This document shows, one piece after another, positions 46,931-55,693 of a stretch of 64,000 nt of DNA. The DNA lies in NCBI RefSeq assembly GCF_009669325.1, contig NZ_SZWE01000001.1, positions 1,927,501 to 1,991,500 of the forward strand, written 5' to 3'. A model generated the notes under the pieces. The model searched no databases, was not told the origin of the DNA, and saw only the letters and a list, made by a program, of their open reading frames with translations. The stretch is from Roseovarius bejariae (GTDB lineage Bacteria > Pseudomonadota > Alphaproteobacteria > Rhodobacterales > Rhodobacteraceae). How positions within the stretch are numbered: position 1 is the stretch's first letter; every line of letters starts with the position of its first letter. Both the position numbers and the translations under genes were made by a program.

Positions 46931-47917
46931 TCAGATCAAGCCTTCGGCAGAAAAAAGCGCCTTCACATCAGCCTGCGGACGCGCGCCATAGTGGGTGATG
47001 ACCTCACCAGCGGCGATGCAGCCCATGCGTCCGGCCACGTCGAGCGGCGCGCCGCTGGCCATGCCGAAGAGGAAGCCGGCGGCGAATTGATCGCCCGCGC
47101 CGGTGGTGTCGAGCGGGGCAATCGGGCTGACCGGGACGCTGATGCTGTCGTCGCCTTCGGTGATCACCACGTCATGGCCCGAGCGGGTACAGACGATCAG
47201 TCCGCTTTCGCTGGCGGCGTGTTCGAGGGCGGTGCCGAGGTCATCGGTTTCGAAGAGCGATTTCCATTCGTGTTCGTTGCCGAGGACGAAGTCCAGTTCT
47301 CCCAACAGTTTGCGGAAGTCGCCGCGGTGGCGGTCGACGCAGAAGGGATCGGAGAGGGAAATCCCGGCCTTGCCGCCACCTGCGCGGCAGGCGCGCGCGG
47401 CGGCTTGGAAGGCGTCTTTACCCTTGGGTTTATCGAACAGGTAGCCTTCGAGGAAGAGCAACTCTGCCGCGCCAGCCACGCTATCGTCAACATCGTCTGG
47501 GCCGAGTTCGGAGGAGATGCCGAGGTAGGTATTCATCGAGCGTTCGCCGTCGGGCGATACGAAGATCATGCAACGCGAGGTGGGCAGTTCGCCGTTGGGC
47601 ACGGGTGCATTGACGAAATCGATGCCCTCGTCGGTCATGGCATTGGCATAGTAGTGGCCCAGTTCATCGTCGTGCACGCGGCCGATAAAGCCGGTCTTGA
47701 GGCCCATGGCCCCCAGCCCCGCGATGGTATTTGCGACCGAGCCGCCGGGCATTTGCGTGCGGTTTTCCATTTGGTCGAACAGGAATTCGCCGCGCTCTTG
47801 CTCGACCAGTTGCATGACGCCCTTGTCGATGCCCATGCGGGTCAGGAAGTGATCGTCGGCCTGGGAGATCACGTCGACCACGGCGTTGCCGATGCCGACG
47901 GCTTGGTATTTCGTCAT
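46931..47917 (-). CDS. PfkB-family kinase, probable adenosine kinase
   Basis: A 328-residue ribokinase-fold enzyme. The N-terminal GIGNAVVDVIS, the substrate-binding GGSVANTIAGLGAMGLKTGFIGRVHDD and the C-terminal catalytic DTTGAGDQFAAGFLFG with PFSPI-type SPIAPLDTTG are typical. The pattern fits the adenosine kinase-like branch found in Rhodobacterales. It phosphorylates adenosine to AMP with ATP. Its ATG at 47917 overlaps the nth stop (ATGA). The terminator facing it belongs to the opposite strand. Confidence 0.82.
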   Translation of the reverse strand: MTKYQAVGIGNAVVDVISQADDHFLTRMGIDKGVMQLVEQERGEFLFDQMENRTQMPGGSVANTIAGLGAMGLKTGFIGRVHDDELGHYYANAMTDEGIDFVNAPVPNGELPTSRCMIFVSPDGERSMNTYLGISSELGPDDVDDSVAGAAELLFLEGYLFDKPKGKDAFQAAARACRAGGGKAGISLSDPFCVDRHRGDFRKLLGELDFVLGNEHEWKSLFETDDLGTALEHAASESGLIVCTRSGHDVVITEGDDSISVPVSPIAPLDTTGAGDQFAAGFLFGMASGAPLDVAGRMGCIAAGEVITHYGARPQADVKALFSAEGLI

Positions 47918-48558
47918 ATGGTTTTGTCCTCGAATTGGCAGAGGTCGCGGATGATGCAGGTGGGGCACATCGGTTTGCGCGCCTTACAGTGATAGCGCCC
48001 ATGCAGGATGAGCCAATGGTGAGCGTGTTGTTGGAAATCCACGGGGATATTGTCTTCGATGGCGCGCTCCACGGCGTCGACGTTCTTGCCGGGGCAGATG
48101 CCGGTGCGGTTACCGACGCGGAAAATGTGGGTATCGACGGCCTGTGCCGGGTAGTGCCACCACATGTTCAGCACAACATTCGCGGTTTTGCGGCCCACAC
48201 CCGGCAGGGATTGCAGGGCGGCGCGGGAGTTGGGAACCATGCCGTCATACTCCTCGACAAGGATTTTCGACAGCTTCATCACGTTCTTGGCTTTGTTGCG
48301 GTACAGGCCGATAGTCTTGATATGCTCGATCAGGCCGTCCTCGCCCAGGTCCAGCATTTTTTGCGGGGTGTCGGCGATTTTGAACAGCTCGCGCGTGGCG
48401 CGGTTGACGCCCGCATCGGTGGCCTGTGCCGAAAGGGCGACGGCCACGACAAGAGTATAGGCGTTGACGTGCTCCAACTCACCTTTGGGCTCGGGCTCGG
48501 CCTCGTGGAAGCGGGTGAAAATCTCGCGGATCGTATGGTAATCTAGCTGCTTGGCCAT
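47914..48558 (-). CDS. nth: Endonuclease III
   Basis: A 214-residue DNA glycosylase/AP lyase for oxidised pyrimidines. The helix-hairpin-helix LPGVGRKTANVVLN contains the catalytic Lys124; the catalytic Asp142 is in VDTHIFRV. The 4Fe-4S cluster cysteines are 191, 198, 201 and 207 (C-X6-C-X2-C-X5-C). The ATG at 48558 starts the conserved domain. Overlaps the adenosine kinase-like gene by 4 bases; divergent from the ada-type gene, a second repair gene. Confidence 0.96.
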   Translation of the reverse strand: MAKQLDYHTIREIFTRFHEAEPEPKGELEHVNAYTLVVAVALSAQATDAGVNRATRELFKIADTPQKMLDLGEDGLIEHIKTIGLYRNKAKNVMKLSKILVEEYDGMVPNSRAALQSLPGVGRKTANVVLNMWWHYPAQAVDTHIFRVGNRTGICPGKNVDAVERAIEDNIPVDFQQHAHHWLILHGRYHCKARKPMCPTCIIRDLCQFEDKTI

Positions 48559-48658
48559 GGCGCCCCATATGCCCCGAAAGGTGAGGATGCGCAACATTCG
48601 GGTCGCGGTGGGGGCGTGGGGCGCTTAATCTGGCGGTCAACAGACATGAGGACCCGCG

Positions 48659-49498
48659 ATGTCAGAAGCCGGATCAGAGCAAACCTATCATTACAACGTC
48701 ATGCGCCGGGCGCTTGATCTGATGGATGAGGCGGAGGCGCCGCTGTCGCTTGAGGCGTTGGCGGCGCGGATGGATATGAGCCCGGCGCATTTCCAGCGGG
48801 TGTTCTCGGCCTGGGTGGGTGTTTCGCCGAAGCGGTATCAGCAATACTTGCGGCTTGGTCATGCCAAGGCGTTGTTGGCCGAACGGCACACGGTTCTGGA
48901 GGCCGCGCATGAGGCGGGGCTGTCGGGCACGGGGCGATTGCATGACCTGTTCCTGCGGTGGGAGGCGATGAGCCCCGGCGAGTATGCCCGGGGCGGTGCG
49001 GGCCTGACCATTCGCTATGGTTGGTTCGACAGCCCCTTTGGCGAGGCATTGGCCATGGGGACGGACCGCGGGTTGTGCGGCCTTGCCTTTACGGGCGAAT
49101 TCGGGCGCGATTGGACATGGGAGGATATGGCCGGACGTTGGCCCGGGGCGCGGTTTGAGGAGGTGCCCGAGGCAATTGCCCCATGGGTCGAGGCCGCCTT
49201 TGCAGGGCGCGGGGAAGCGGCGCTGCATATGATCGGCGCGCCTTTCCAGATCAAGGTGTGGGAGGCCTTGCTGCAAATCCCGTCGGGGCATGTGACCACC
49301 TATTCCGATATTGCGCAGGCCATCGGCAACCCGCGCGCGGTGCGTGCCGTGGGGACGGCGGTGGGGCGCAATCCGGTCAGCTTCCTGATCCCGTGCCACA
49401 GGGCCTTGCGCAAGTCGGGGGCCTTGGGTGGCTATCACTGGGGCCTGCCCGTGAAACGCGCCATTCTTGCGTGGGAAAGTGCCCGCGCCGAGGCCTGA
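48659..49498 (+). CDS. Ada-type AraC/O6-methylguanine methyltransferase
   Basis: A 279-residue fusion of an AraC-type DNA-binding domain (about 1-105: LSLEALAARMDMSPAHFQRVFSAWVGVSPKRYQQYLR) and an O6-alkylguanine-DNA methyltransferase domain with the acceptor Cys in SFLIPCHRALRKSGALGGYHWG. The N-terminal zinc-type methylphosphotriester domain of full Ada is missing, so it is a two-domain Ada-like protein; self-activation through that Cys is not expected. Repairs methylated guanine. Located divergently from nth. Confidence 0.92.
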   Translation: MSEAGSEQTYHYNVMRRALDLMDEAEAPLSLEALAARMDMSPAHFQRVFSAWVGVSPKRYQQYLRLGHAKALLAERHTVLEAAHEAGLSGTGRLHDLFLRWEAMSPGEYARGGAGLTIRYGWFDSPFGEALAMGTDRGLCGLAFTGEFGRDWTWEDMAGRWPGARFEEVPEAIAPWVEAAFAGRGEAALHMIGAPFQIKVWEALLQIPSGHVTTYSDIAQAIGNPRAVRAVGTAVGRNPVSFLIPCHRALRKSGALGGYHWGLPVKRAILAWESARAEA

Positions 49499-49618
49499 AC
49501 CTGTTAAAATGCGCGAAATGATGCCGATTTCCCCTCGGATTTGCCTTGGGGAATGCCGGTAGGTTGCTTATTTTCATCGTAAGCCCGAGCGTTCGGGCAC
49601 CATTTTTACGAGGCGATC

Positions 49619-50281
49619 ATGATGCGAGCGAAAAAATCCATTCTGGCCCTGTCGGGCCTGTCCCTTCTGGCCGTGACGGCCTGTACCGATCCGGCGCAGG
49701 TGGGCAACGACCCGCGGCAAAACACCAAGGGCGGTGCCGTTCTTGGCGGTGTCATCGGGGCCGGTCTGGGCGCCTTGGTCAGTGATGACAAAGCCAAGGG
49801 GGCGATCATTGGCGGCGCGGTTGGCGCGGCCGGTGGCGCCGCGGTTGGCAATGCGCTGGACAAGCAAGAGGCCGAGTTGCGCCAGCAGTTGGACAACGAC
49901 GATGTGCAGATCACCAACACCGGTGATCGCCTGATCGTGACCATGCCGCAGGATATCCTGTTCGATGTGGACAGTTCCACGGTTTACCCGGGGCTTCGGT
50001 CTGACCTTCTGACGGTGGCGGATAACCTGCGGTCCTATCCGGATTCGACGGTGCAGGTGGTCGGGCATACCGATAACACCGGGTCTGCCAGCTATAACCA
50101 GGCGCTGTCGGAGCGGCGGGCAAATGCCGTGGCGGACGTGTTGATGGATGGTGGTGTGGCCTTCGAACGCATCCAGACCTATGGCCGGGGTGAGAATCAG
50201 CCCGTGGCCTCGAACCTGACCGAGGAGGGCAAGCGCCAGAACCGCCGGGTCGAGATCGTGATCCTGCCGACGGCGGCCTGA
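49619..50281 (+). CDS. OmpA-family peptidoglycan-associated lipoprotein
   Basis: A 220-residue lipoprotein. Signal peptide with lipobox LAVTAC; the mature Cys is about residue 22. A glycine-zipper segment (GAVLGGVIGAGLGALVSDD, GAIIGGAVGAAGGAAVGNAL) may insert in or span the outer membrane. The C-terminal OmpA domain has the peptidoglycan-binding VVGHTDNTGSASYNQALSERRANAV and NRRVEIVI. Resembles YiaD or Pal-like proteins. A bidirectional terminator follows. Confidence 0.92.
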   Translation: MMRAKKSILALSGLSLLAVTACTDPAQVGNDPRQNTKGGAVLGGVIGAGLGALVSDDKAKGAIIGGAVGAAGGAAVGNALDKQEAELRQQLDNDDVQITNTGDRLIVTMPQDILFDVDSSTVYPGLRSDLLTVADNLRSYPDSTVQVVGHTDNTGSASYNQALSERRANAVADVLMDGGVAFERIQTYGRGENQPVASNLTEEGKRQNRRVEIVILPTAA

Positions 50282-50300
50282 TCTGAGCGACACGCAAAAG

Positions 50301-50337
50301 AAAACCCCGGCTGGTTTATAACCTGCCGGGGTTTTTT
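50301..50337. terminator. Bidirectional terminator between ompA-like gene and mcl1
   Basis: AAAACCCCGGC pairs with GCCGGGGTTTT over a 13-base loop and is followed by T-run on the plus strand and A/T run on the minus strand, between convergent genes. Confidence 0.88.
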
Positions 50338-50353
50338 GTGTCTAAGCAGGGGC

Positions 50354-51313
50354 TTACATGCTTTCGATCATTTCGGCCTGTTTGACGATCACCTCGGCCT
50401 GCTTGATCGACGCGATGTCGACAAGGCGGCCCTTGTAGGTGGTTGCCCCTTCGCCGCGCGCCTTGGCCTCTTCCATGGCTTGCAGGATTTCGCGGGCTTC
50501 CTGCACGGCCTCGGCGGTGGGGGTGAAGACCTCGTTCGCAAGGGCGATCTGCTTGGGGTGGATGGCCCATTTGCCGACCATGCCGAGGGTGGCCGAGCGG
50601 AGGGCCTGCGCACGGAAGCCTTCGTCGTCGGAAAAATCGCCGAAGGGGCCATCGACCGGCAAGAGGCCGTGGGTGCGGCAGGCCGCGACGATGGCGGTTT
50701 GCGCCCAGTGCCACGGATCGGACCAGTATTTCTCGCCCTCGCGGATCATGTAGTAGTTTTCCTGCGTGCCGCCGATGCCGGTGGTGGCCATGCCCATGGA
50801 GGCGGCGAAGTCGGCCGCGCCAAGGCTGAGCGCCTGCATCCGGGGGCTGGCGGCGGCGATGGCTTCGACATGGGCGATGCCGGCGGCGGATTCGATGATC
50901 GCCTCGAAGCTGATCCGCTTGGCACGGCCCTTGGCGGCCTCGATCGCGGTGACGAGGGCGTCGACGGCATAGATATCCTCGGCGCAGCCCGCCTTGGGGA
51001 TCATGATCTGGTCGAGGCGGTCGCCGGCTTTCTCCAGCAGATCAACCACGTCGCGGTACCAGTAAGGGGTATCCAGCCCGTTGATCCGGACGCTGAGGTA
51101 CTTGTTGCCCCAGTCGACATCGTTGATCGCCTGAATGGTGTTTTCGCGGGCGACGTCCTTGTCGGTGGGCGAGACGGAGTCTTCGAGGTCGATGTTGATC
51201 ACATCGGCGGCGCTGGCGGCCATTTTCTCGAACAGCTTGGTGTTGGAGCCCGGGCCGAACAATTGGCAGCGGTTGGGGCGCGCGGGGGCGGGGGGTTGGA
51301 GGCGGAAGCTCAT
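50354..51313 (-). CDS. mcl1: L-malyl-CoA/beta-methylmalyl-CoA lyase
   Basis: A 319-residue HpcH/HpaI-fold CitE-like enzyme. Landmarks: FRLQPPAPARPNRCQLFGPGSNTKLFEKMAAS, INIDLEDSVSPTDKD, IMIPKAGCAEDIYAVDAL, IESAAGIAHVEAIAAASPRMQALSLGAADFAASMG and GKWAIHPKQIALANEVFTPT. This matches the malyl-CoA lyase used in the ethylmalonyl-CoA pathway and the serine-type C4 cleavage in Rhodobacterales. It cleaves L-malyl-CoA to acetyl-CoA and glyoxylate, and beta-methylmalyl-CoA to propionyl-CoA and glyoxylate. Start MSFRLQP. Complete. Confidence 0.92.
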   Translation of the reverse strand: MSFRLQPPAPARPNRCQLFGPGSNTKLFEKMAASAADVINIDLEDSVSPTDKDVARENTIQAINDVDWGNKYLSVRINGLDTPYWYRDVVDLLEKAGDRLDQIMIPKAGCAEDIYAVDALVTAIEAAKGRAKRISFEAIIESAAGIAHVEAIAAASPRMQALSLGAADFAASMGMATTGIGGTQENYYMIREGEKYWSDPWHWAQTAIVAACRTHGLLPVDGPFGDFSDDEGFRAQALRSATLGMVGKWAIHPKQIALANEVFTPTAEAVQEAREILQAMEEAKARGEGATTYKGRLVDIASIKQAEVIVKQAEMIESM

Positions 51314-51653
51314 CTCTGACACCTTTTCAAAAGTTTCAAGAACGGTTGCTTCAGCGGTATATAATTGCACACCCACCTGCAACCCGGTTTTGTGACGCAG
51401 TGCAGCATCGCGCCAGCCGGTACTTATCGGTGAATCAAAGTTAACATACTGAAATCACGGGAAAACCCCGATCTGCAAACCATCGGTATCGCGTCGGTAT
51501 TCCGTCGGTGTCGAATGCGGCAGTGCAGCAGATTAACGGGCGGCGTGCATTTCCCATGCCTTTTGGCCTTATTCGCGTCGAGTGGTATCGATGCGACCTT
51601 TGCCGTCGGAAACAGAGGTGCAGCGGATCTTCGTCCCGTGGCACTCGGGGGAT
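51314..51653. other. Divergent intergenic region between mcl1 and an MFS gene
   Basis: About 340 bases with a putative control region: three tandem 11-base repeats (TCGGTATCGCG, TCGGTATTCCG, TCGGTGTCGAA) at 51483-51515, one helical turn apart, and a repeated GCAGTGCAGCA at about 51397 and 51519. No convincing ORF. Probably operator sequences for one or both genes. Confidence 0.45.
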
Positions 51654-52892
51654 ATGCGACGTGCCTTGATCGACAACTGGCCCCTGTTTCTGGGGATGCT
51701 CATGCTGATGGTGGCCAACGGGTTGTTGGTGACCCTGCTGACGATCCGGGGCAGCACCCTTGGATTTTCGGAGCTGGCGATTTCGATCATGCAGGCGGGG
51801 TATCCGCTGGGGGCGCTGGTGGGGACGATCCTGACCCCGCGGCTGATCGAGAAAGTCGGGCATATCCGTGTGTTCTCGGCCTTGGCCTCGATGGTGTCGG
51901 CGGCGGCGATCATGCACCTTTTGACAAGCGACCCCGTCACATGGACCGGGATGCGCCTGTTGGCAGGCTTCTGTTTTCCGGGGCTTTACGTGATCACCGA
52001 AAGCTGGCTGAACGCCAAGACGGAAAACCGCATCCGGGCGCAGGTTCTGTCGGTCTATTTCATCACGCAATCGGCGGGCCCCGCCATCGGGACGGCCATG
52101 GTGGGCCTGCCCGACCCGTCGGGCAGTTTGCTGTTTGGCTTGGCATCGATCCTGCTGTCGGTGGCGATTGTGCCGTTGTTGCTGTCAGGCGTCCGTGCGC
52201 CGGACTACACGGTGCCTGACCGGATGCCGGTGAAGCGGCTTTACAAGGTGTCGCCTGTGGCGGTTCTGGGAATCGTTGTGACCGCGATTGGCGTTTCGGC
52301 ATGGTTCATCGCCCTGCCGCTATATGCGTTGCAAGCCGGGTTCAGCGAGGCGCAGGCCTCGGGGGCCCTGGTGGTGGCGATGATCGCCGGGGCGGTGGTG
52401 CAATACCCGGTGGGTTGGATTTCGGACCAGACCGACCGGCGTTTCGTGGTCATGGGGTTGGCGACGGTCAGCGTTCTGGCCGCGCTATGGATGATCATGG
52501 ACAGCGCGCCGGGGCATCTGGTGGCCGGGTTCGCGGTGATCGCGGCGATGACCCTGCCGCTGTATTCGATCCTTGCGGCCCATGCCAACGACCAGTTGAG
52601 TGCCGGGCAGATCGTTCCCGCCAGTGGCACGATGGCCTTCCTGATGCAGTTGGGACAGGTCTTTGGCATCTTTATCGGGCCAAACGTGGTGCCCTTGTTA
52701 GCGGGGCGGGGCCTGCCGGTCCTGGTGGCGGCAATCGGCGCGATGGTGGTGTTGATCGCCTTGACGCGGAAACTACGCGCCGAAGCGCCGGACGACACCG
52801 GGGAGTTCGTGCCGACCGGCGTGATCGGCATGGCGCAACCGGGCATGTTGCAGGCCGAAGTTATGGCCGAAGACGAAGAAGAATCTTCGTGA
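51654..52892 (+). CDS. MFS transporter (YcaD-like)
   Basis: A 412-residue major facilitator superfamily protein with about 12 hydrophobic segments. The first half has GYPLGALVGTILTPRLIEKVGHIRVF; between segments 6 and 7 is a cytoplasmic loop (RAPDYTVPDRMPVKRLYKV). QYPVGWISDQTDRRFVVM is the typical motif in the second half. Related to YcaD-type transporters; substrate not determined. Start at the ATG after GGGGGAT (51654); the frame extends 24 codons upstream. Confidence 0.86.
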   Translation: MRRALIDNWPLFLGMLMLMVANGLLVTLLTIRGSTLGFSELAISIMQAGYPLGALVGTILTPRLIEKVGHIRVFSALASMVSAAAIMHLLTSDPVTWTGMRLLAGFCFPGLYVITESWLNAKTENRIRAQVLSVYFITQSAGPAIGTAMVGLPDPSGSLLFGLASILLSVAIVPLLLSGVRAPDYTVPDRMPVKRLYKVSPVAVLGIVVTAIGVSAWFIALPLYALQAGFSEAQASGALVVAMIAGAVVQYPVGWISDQTDRRFVVMGLATVSVLAALWMIMDSAPGHLVAGFAVIAAMTLPLYSILAAHANDQLSAGQIVPASGTMAFLMQLGQVFGIFIGPNVVPLLAGRGLPVLVAAIGAMVVLIALTRKLRAEAPDDTGEFVPTGVIGMAQPGMLQAEVMAEDEEESS

Positions 52893-53017
52893 AACTTGGC
52901 GAAACCAAGAAGAACCTTGCGCAAGTTGCGCCTCTCTAGGGGATTTCCGTAGGATTTCGCGCCTTACGCGTCGCAAACTGTCGTGAAGCTTTGATTCCCA
53001 CTATGAGAGGTGCTGCC

Positions 53018-54025
53018 ATGTCGATGATCGAGACCCCTTACCTGCTGTTTCTGGGTGATGCCCCCGATATGCTGGCGGCCAAGGTGGCCATTGGTATTCG
53101 TGACTGGCGGCCCGATAACGCCGTGGGACAGTTTCGGCTTGAGGGCTGCGGGGCCGATCTGGGCCTGACGGACATGACCCTTGAAGAGGCCAAGGCAGCG
53201 GGAGCCAAGACGCTGGTGATCGGCGTGGCGAACCGGGGTGGCGTGATTTCGAAAGAGTGGAAAAAGGTTCTGGTGGCCGCGCTGGAAGAAGGGTTCGACC
53301 TTGCGGCGGGCCTGCACAACTTGTTGCGCGACGAGCCGGACCTCGTGGCGGTGGCCGAGGCGACGGGCCGCTCCCTGCATGATGTGCGGGTGCCCGAGGT
53401 GGAGTACCCGATTGCCGATGGCAAGACGCGGCGCGGCAAGCGGTGCCTGCCGGTGGGGACCGATTGTTCGGTTGGCAAGATGTATACCGCCATGGCGATG
53501 GAGCGCGACATGAAGGAACGTGGCATGAAGGCCACCTTCCGCGCTACGGGACAGACCGGCATCCTGATCACCGGGGATGGTGTGCCGCTGGACGCGGTGA
53601 TCGCCGATTTCATGGCCGGGTCGGTCGAGTGGCTGAGCCCGGACAACGACGAGGATCACTGGGACCTGATCGAAGGACAGGGGAGCCTGTTCCATGTCTC
53701 GTTCTCGGGGGTGACCATGGCGCTTATTCATGGCGGTCAGCCCGATGCCCTGATCCTGTGCCACGAGCCGACCCGCGCGCACATGCGCGGCCTGCCGGAT
53801 TACACGCTGCCGACGCTGGAGGAGTTGCGCGACACGGCGCTGCCCTTGGCGCGGGTTGCCAACCCGGGGTGCGTGGTGGCCGGGGTTTCGGTCAACACGC
53901 AGCATATGGGCGAGGAGGAGGCCAAGGCCTATCTGGCCGAGGTCGAGACACGCATGGGCCTGCCCGCGACGGACCCGTATCGCTTCGGGTCGGGCAAACT
54001 GGTGGATGCGCTGGCCGCCCTGTGA
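53018..54025 (+). CDS. dgcN: DUF1611 protein DgcN
   Basis: A 335-residue DUF1611 (P-loop) protein. Landmarks: TPYLLFLGDAPDMLAAKVAIGIRDWRPDNAVGQ, PVGTDCSVGKMYTAMAMERDM (a GxxxxGK-type nucleotide loop), RATGQTGILITGDGVPLDAVIADFMAGSVEWLSPDND, HGGQPDALILCHEP and VANPGCVVAGVSVNT. It matches DgcN, which with DgcA converts D-glutamate to L-glutamate in marine bacteria; DgcN is the N-acetyltransferase. dgcA normally lies adjacent, but here the core genome ends just after this gene. Start MSMIETPYLLF. Confidence 0.87.
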   Translation: MSMIETPYLLFLGDAPDMLAAKVAIGIRDWRPDNAVGQFRLEGCGADLGLTDMTLEEAKAAGAKTLVIGVANRGGVISKEWKKVLVAALEEGFDLAAGLHNLLRDEPDLVAVAEATGRSLHDVRVPEVEYPIADGKTRRGKRCLPVGTDCSVGKMYTAMAMERDMKERGMKATFRATGQTGILITGDGVPLDAVIADFMAGSVEWLSPDNDEDHWDLIEGQGSLFHVSFSGVTMALIHGGQPDALILCHEPTRAHMRGLPDYTLPTLEELRDTALPLARVANPGCVVAGVSVNTQHMGEEEAKAYLAEVETRMGLPATDPYRFGSGKLVDALAAL

Positions 54026-54337
54026 TCTGATCTTGGTGCCGGGTGTTCCCGTCGGATGCCTCCGGCGGGAGAGATACCAAGCGTAAAAACACAATTTTCT
54101 ATGCACCTATGCATTTTGCACCCGGTAAAACCTCATTTTTATCCACATGCCGTTTTCAGCCAAAATCACCTAACCTGGCTTGCCACTGATGCCGCTGTAG
54201 AAATGATCATACTGTGCTTATTTTGTTGAAAAATTGGCGTTTGATCGAATGATAGGTCGCTGATTCAATTTGCCGCTTAGGGAAGGAATGGTGATGAATG
54301 GGCCGAGGCAGGAAACACAAGCGGTGTCGGTCTACTA
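54026..54337. other. Junction of core chromosome and accessory region
   Basis: Starts with a GC-rich extragenic repeat (54046-54078, TGCCTCCGGCGGGAGAGATA) then turns AT-rich at about 54,090. Includes a single perfect DnaA box TTATCCACA at 54139-54147. No gene recognised. Confidence 0.5.
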
Positions 54338-54660
54338 GGGTCTGTGGGCAGAAATCATAAAGCGATGAGAGCTGCGGCGAGGATCTAGTTGGCGGTGTAG
54401 CTGCAATCAGTTTTTTTTCGTAAAGTGTGGCTATTCTCCTGAATTCATTCATTTTGGCAAAGTAGTTCTCGACCAAGTGACGCCACTTATAAGTGCTGGC
54501 GTCATAGTCACGCTGGCGCTTTCGGTTCGTTTTCGAGGGGGCACTGCGGTTGCCCCTCGCGCGTCGAGTTCTATCATGAGCCAATTAGCATCGAACGCCT
54601 AGTCCGCCAGCAGCGTCCCGAACGAGATTTTTCGGATCAAGGGTGAAACGTCTTTTCATT
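54338..54660 (-). pseudogene. IS5-family (IS427-like) transposase remnant
   Basis: Minus-strand 3' end of an IS5-type transposase. Reading across frames gives TLLAD, stop, AFDANWL, ELDARGATAV, frameshift, KRQRDYDASTYKWRHLVENY, FAKMNEFRRIATLYEK, frameshift in an A8 run, TDCSYTAN, stop, ILAAALIAL, stop. The expected wild type is well known for this family, so the two stops (TAG twice) and two frameshifts show a decayed copy. The GGGTCTGTGGGCAG next to 54338 is a plausible terminal repeat. The 5' part is missing. Confidence 0.82.
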
Positions 54661-54967
54661 GAAGTGGGACCACTTCATACATTCGTTCAGTGGACGATGA
54701 TGCGCTGAAAACCAAAATCCATCAACTGAACCTGACTAAGGACACGATCTATTCAAGTAGGCCCGTGCCATGCAAAATTTGAGCGGTTGATTCGTTAAAT
54801 GTGGCGCAAAAATGGAAACAATCATGGTCCAACAGATTGATCGTCGAGGTGTGCTGCAGGATTCAACAGCCGTAGGTTGAAAAATGGCGTTTTGCTATGA
54901 GTGCAGTTGGTTAGGCTGCCGGAATACGGCAATATAATGGCAAAACATGGTAAGCAGGAGCTTTCAT
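54661..54967. other. Gene-poor AT-rich stretch
   Basis: No protein-like ORF. A small dyad GAAGTGG-GA-CCACTTC at about 54659-54674. TATAAT at 54933-54938 is a -10 candidate for the VPLPA-CTERM gene. Confidence 0.4.
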
Positions 54968-55693
54968 ATGGCTGTAAGTGAACTTAAGGCCGGGGTTTGG
55001 GCTGGGGCGATTGCTATTTCGATTCTGGCCTCGACTGCATCGGCGTCGACACTCTCGTTGACCTATCATGGCGCAACTAGCGGCAATGACAGAAAAACTG
55101 TCACAATTAACAAGGCGCCGCCGGATTATCCCGGATCAGGCGAATGGCCGCGAACAGTCGGTGCATGGGGCTTCAAGATGAAGGACTCCTCAGGTTTATT
55201 GGGAGATTTTGTTGCTTGGTGCCTGGATGTGGGCGACTTCCTTTCGACCTCACCGACTGATGATAAACCCTACGAAATCACCGAAAACCCATTCACTAAC
55301 AGTGAAGGACTGACTGACACCCAACAGGTCCGCGTCGAATCCATATTCAATGCGAACTATGGCGGAGTCGATATTGAGGATGGCCTTGAGGCGGCTGCCT
55401 TTCAATTGGCATTGTGGGAGGCGCTTTATGACGATGATTATAATCTCACCGATGGTGATTTTAAGGCGAGCGCGAACGCCGGCATCACAAATATAGCAGA
55501 TGATTATTTAACTTCAGGCGCTTCTTACGACGGCTCGTCAAAGTTCCGGTTCTCATATTTGGAGAGTTCCGGCAATCACAAGTATCAAAACCTCGTCACG
55601 GTAACGCCCGTCCCGCTTCCGGGGGCCGCCGGCATGCTCATATTGGCACTCGGCAGCATAGGGCTGGTGAAGCGCCGGTCCAAAGCCATCTAA
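54968..55693 (+). CDS. VPLPA-CTERM sorting-domain protein
   Basis: A 241-residue secreted protein. Signal peptide residues 1 to about 27 (VWAGAIAISILASTASAS). The C-terminal 27 residues are VPLPGAAGMLILALGSIGLV plus KRRSKAI: the VPLPA-type PEP-CTERM signal (motif, hydrophobic helix, basic tail) recognised by exosortases. The middle has no family I can name; two Cys are few (one in AWCLDVGDFL). GAGGAG-like CAGGAG precedes the ATG (54968). The cognate exosortase is not in the window; exopolysaccharide genes at 61 kb are consistent with one nearby. Confidence 0.85.
   Translation: MAVSELKAGVWAGAIAISILASTASASTLSLTYHGATSGNDRKTVTINKAPPDYPGSGEWPRTVGAWGFKMKDSSGLLGDFVAWCLDVGDFLSTSPTDDKPYEITENPFTNSEGLTDTQQVRVESIFNANYGGVDIEDGLEAAAFQLALWEALYDDDYNLTDGDFKASANAGITNIADDYLTSGASYDGSSKFRFSYLESSGNHKYQNLVTVTPVPLPGAAGMLILALGSIGLVKRRSKAI

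Noticed and set aside
54139..54147. A perfect DnaA box TTATCCACA
   Set aside because: Only one copy in AT-rich DNA; a single 9-mer is expected by chance over this length.
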